64,000 bases of DNA from CAWVSB01 sp046710535 (GTDB lineage Bacteria > Pseudomonadota > Gammaproteobacteria > Pseudomonadales > CAWVSB01): positions 1-64,000 of the forward strand of contig JBKEHH010000009.1 in assembly GCA_046710535.1 (NCBI GenBank), read 5' to 3'. This document shows, in pieces, positions 63,072-64,000 of this stretch (positions within the stretch are counted from its first letter, which is position 1; the number at the start of each line of letters is the position of its first letter). Under the pieces are notes generated by a model, which ran no database searches, was not told the DNA's origin, and saw only the letters and a program-made list of their open reading frames with translations. The translations under genes and the position numbers were made by a program.

Positions 63072-64000
63072 TAGGCAATCTCACGACGATAGTTTGGCAG
63101 TGAATCTAAAATCGCCTGACCGTAGCGTTTAGTCACAACGCGCCGATCTAGCAACGTAATTCTTCCGGTATCACTTTCTTTGCGCAACAACCTACCGCTG
63201 GCTTGCACCAGTTTAATAGCGGCGTCAGGTACAGTAATTTCCATAAAAGGATTGCCGCCATTGCGCCTAACCCAATCGGCTAGCTCAGCTTCTACTGGAT
63301 CATCGGGTACGGAGAACGGAATTTTTGCAATAACCACATGGCTGCAATAACTACCAGGCAGATCAATACCTTCGGCAAAACTTGCTAAACCAAAAATAAT
63401 GCTAGGAAAGCCTTTGTTGATAATTTGCCGATGCAACTCTAGCAGTACGTGCTTAGGATGGTGATCTTGCAGCAATACTTGGCTTTGCACCGCAGGCTCT
63501 AGCTCGTCATAAACGCCCAACATTTGACGCCGTGACGAGAACAACACTAACGTCCCTTCGCCACTGTCTAGCAAGCCTGGCACAAAATCTATAATCGCAC
63601 TGGTATGACCTTCAGCATCAGTTGGCTCCACCCCTAAATTAGGCACATGCAAACTGGCGGCACCATTATAATCAAACGGACTCGGCACTACGGCAAAGGT
63701 ACTATTTGCCGGCACGCCGCTGCGCGTTATGTAGCGGTCAAACGAATTCAATGCGGTTAGAGTTGCCGAGGTAACAACCGCTCCGCAACAGCGCTGCCAC
63801 AAATTTTTAGACAACATATCTGAGGCCATAATTGGCGTGGAAGAAACCTCAATATCCATTCCTGCAGTATTAGTCAATGCGGTTATCCATCTTGCTCGGG
63901 GCGGCTCGTCTTTATTATCAACCGTTGAGTAACTCAGCCATAAGCCCAAATTAGATTGTGCTCGCATTTTTATTGAGCCAACGGCTTGATACCAAATCTC
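63071..64000 (-). CDS. dinG: DNA helicase DinG, C-terminal part (cut by window edge)
   Basis: At least 309 residues of an XPD/DinG-type helicase; the frame is open across the right window edge. Motifs seen: AVVTSATL, VVPSPFDYNGAA, LVLFSSRRQMLGVYDEL, IFGLASFAEGIDLPG and VQASGRLLRKESDTGRITLLD. DinG is a 5'-3' helicase that removes R-loops and D-loops and is often SOS-induced; the iron-sulfur and Walker A parts would lie beyond the window. It is followed by yqcC. Confidence 0.92.
   Translation of the reverse strand, partial: EIWYQAVGSIKMRAQSNLGLWLSYSTVDNKDEPPRARWITALTNTAGMDIEVSSTPIMASDMLSKNLWQRCCGAVVTSATLTALNSFDRYITRSGVPANSTFAVVPSPFDYNGAASLHVPNLGVEPTDAEGHTSAIIDFVPGLLDSGEGTLVLFSSRRQMLGVYDELEPAVQSQVLLQDHHPKHVLLELHRQIINKGFPSIIFGLASFAEGIDLPGSYCSHVVIAKIPFSVPDDPVEAELADWVRRNGGNPFMEITVPDAAIKLVQASGRLLRKESDTGRITLLDRRVVTKRYGQAILDSLPNYRREIA

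Overview
The window looks like chromosomal DNA of a free-living or facultatively host-associated marine gammaproteobacterium. The evidence is the gene order aspS - yebC - ruvC - ruvA - ruvB - ybgC - tolQ - tolR - tolA - tolB - pal - cpoB - queE - queC, a BCCT transporter beside a MarR regulator, a TonB-dependent receptor beside a TPR-sulfotransferase, and SelO, ArfB, YqcC and LpoB homologues. A Cellvibrionales-like placement is my best guess, made from gene order and style only. Moderate GC content and coding on both strands suggest ordinary chromosome. I saw no rRNA operon, CRISPR array or prophage.

Layout. (1) 0.2-5.4 kb: five co-directional genes for envelope proteins (a COG3014 lipoprotein, YcfL, LpoB, an unrecognised exported protein and a CsgG/FlgT-like protein). 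(2) 5.5-9.0 kb: a mobile patch with a small membrane protein, a decayed IS3-family element (6089-7358) inserted into the 3' end of a tyrosine integrase gene, and a tRNA 3'-end remnant that may be the attachment site. (3) 9.0-12.6 kb: an accessory metabolic cluster (HAD hydrolase, two short-chain dehydrogenases, an NTF2-like protein, an acetoacetate-decarboxylase-like protein). (4) 12.7-18.2 kb, minus strand: a stand-alone EF-G, a broken MAPEG gene, and a MarR regulator with a BCCT transporter. (5) 18.4-23.5 kb: a TonB-dependent receptor, a TPR-sulfotransferase and a small membrane protein. (6) 23.6-36.6 kb, minus strand: tRNA-Lys and the long core block from queC back to aspS, a FmdB-like zinc ribbon, an HU-like protein and a HIT protein. 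(7) 36.7-57.7 kb: mixed core and accessory genes (proS, hemB, selO, argD, argF, glpK, ubiX, grxD, arfB), with several broken genes between them. (8) 57.7-64.0 kb: two sensor kinases and a divergent FixJ-type regulator, then YqcC and the C-terminal part of DinG.

The most striking property is gene decay. Seven genes are broken by single-base changes at short homopolymers or by amber codons: the COG3014 lipoprotein, MAPEG, two lytic transglycosylases, a cyclic-nucleotide-binding protein, a cytochrome-c-peroxidase-like protein and a DUF924 protein. The IS transposase is also broken. In each indel case one base restores a full-length family member. All the large essential genes (fusA, aspS, proS, tol, ruv, hemB) are intact, which argues for real pseudogene formation over random sequencing error, but reads are needed to decide.
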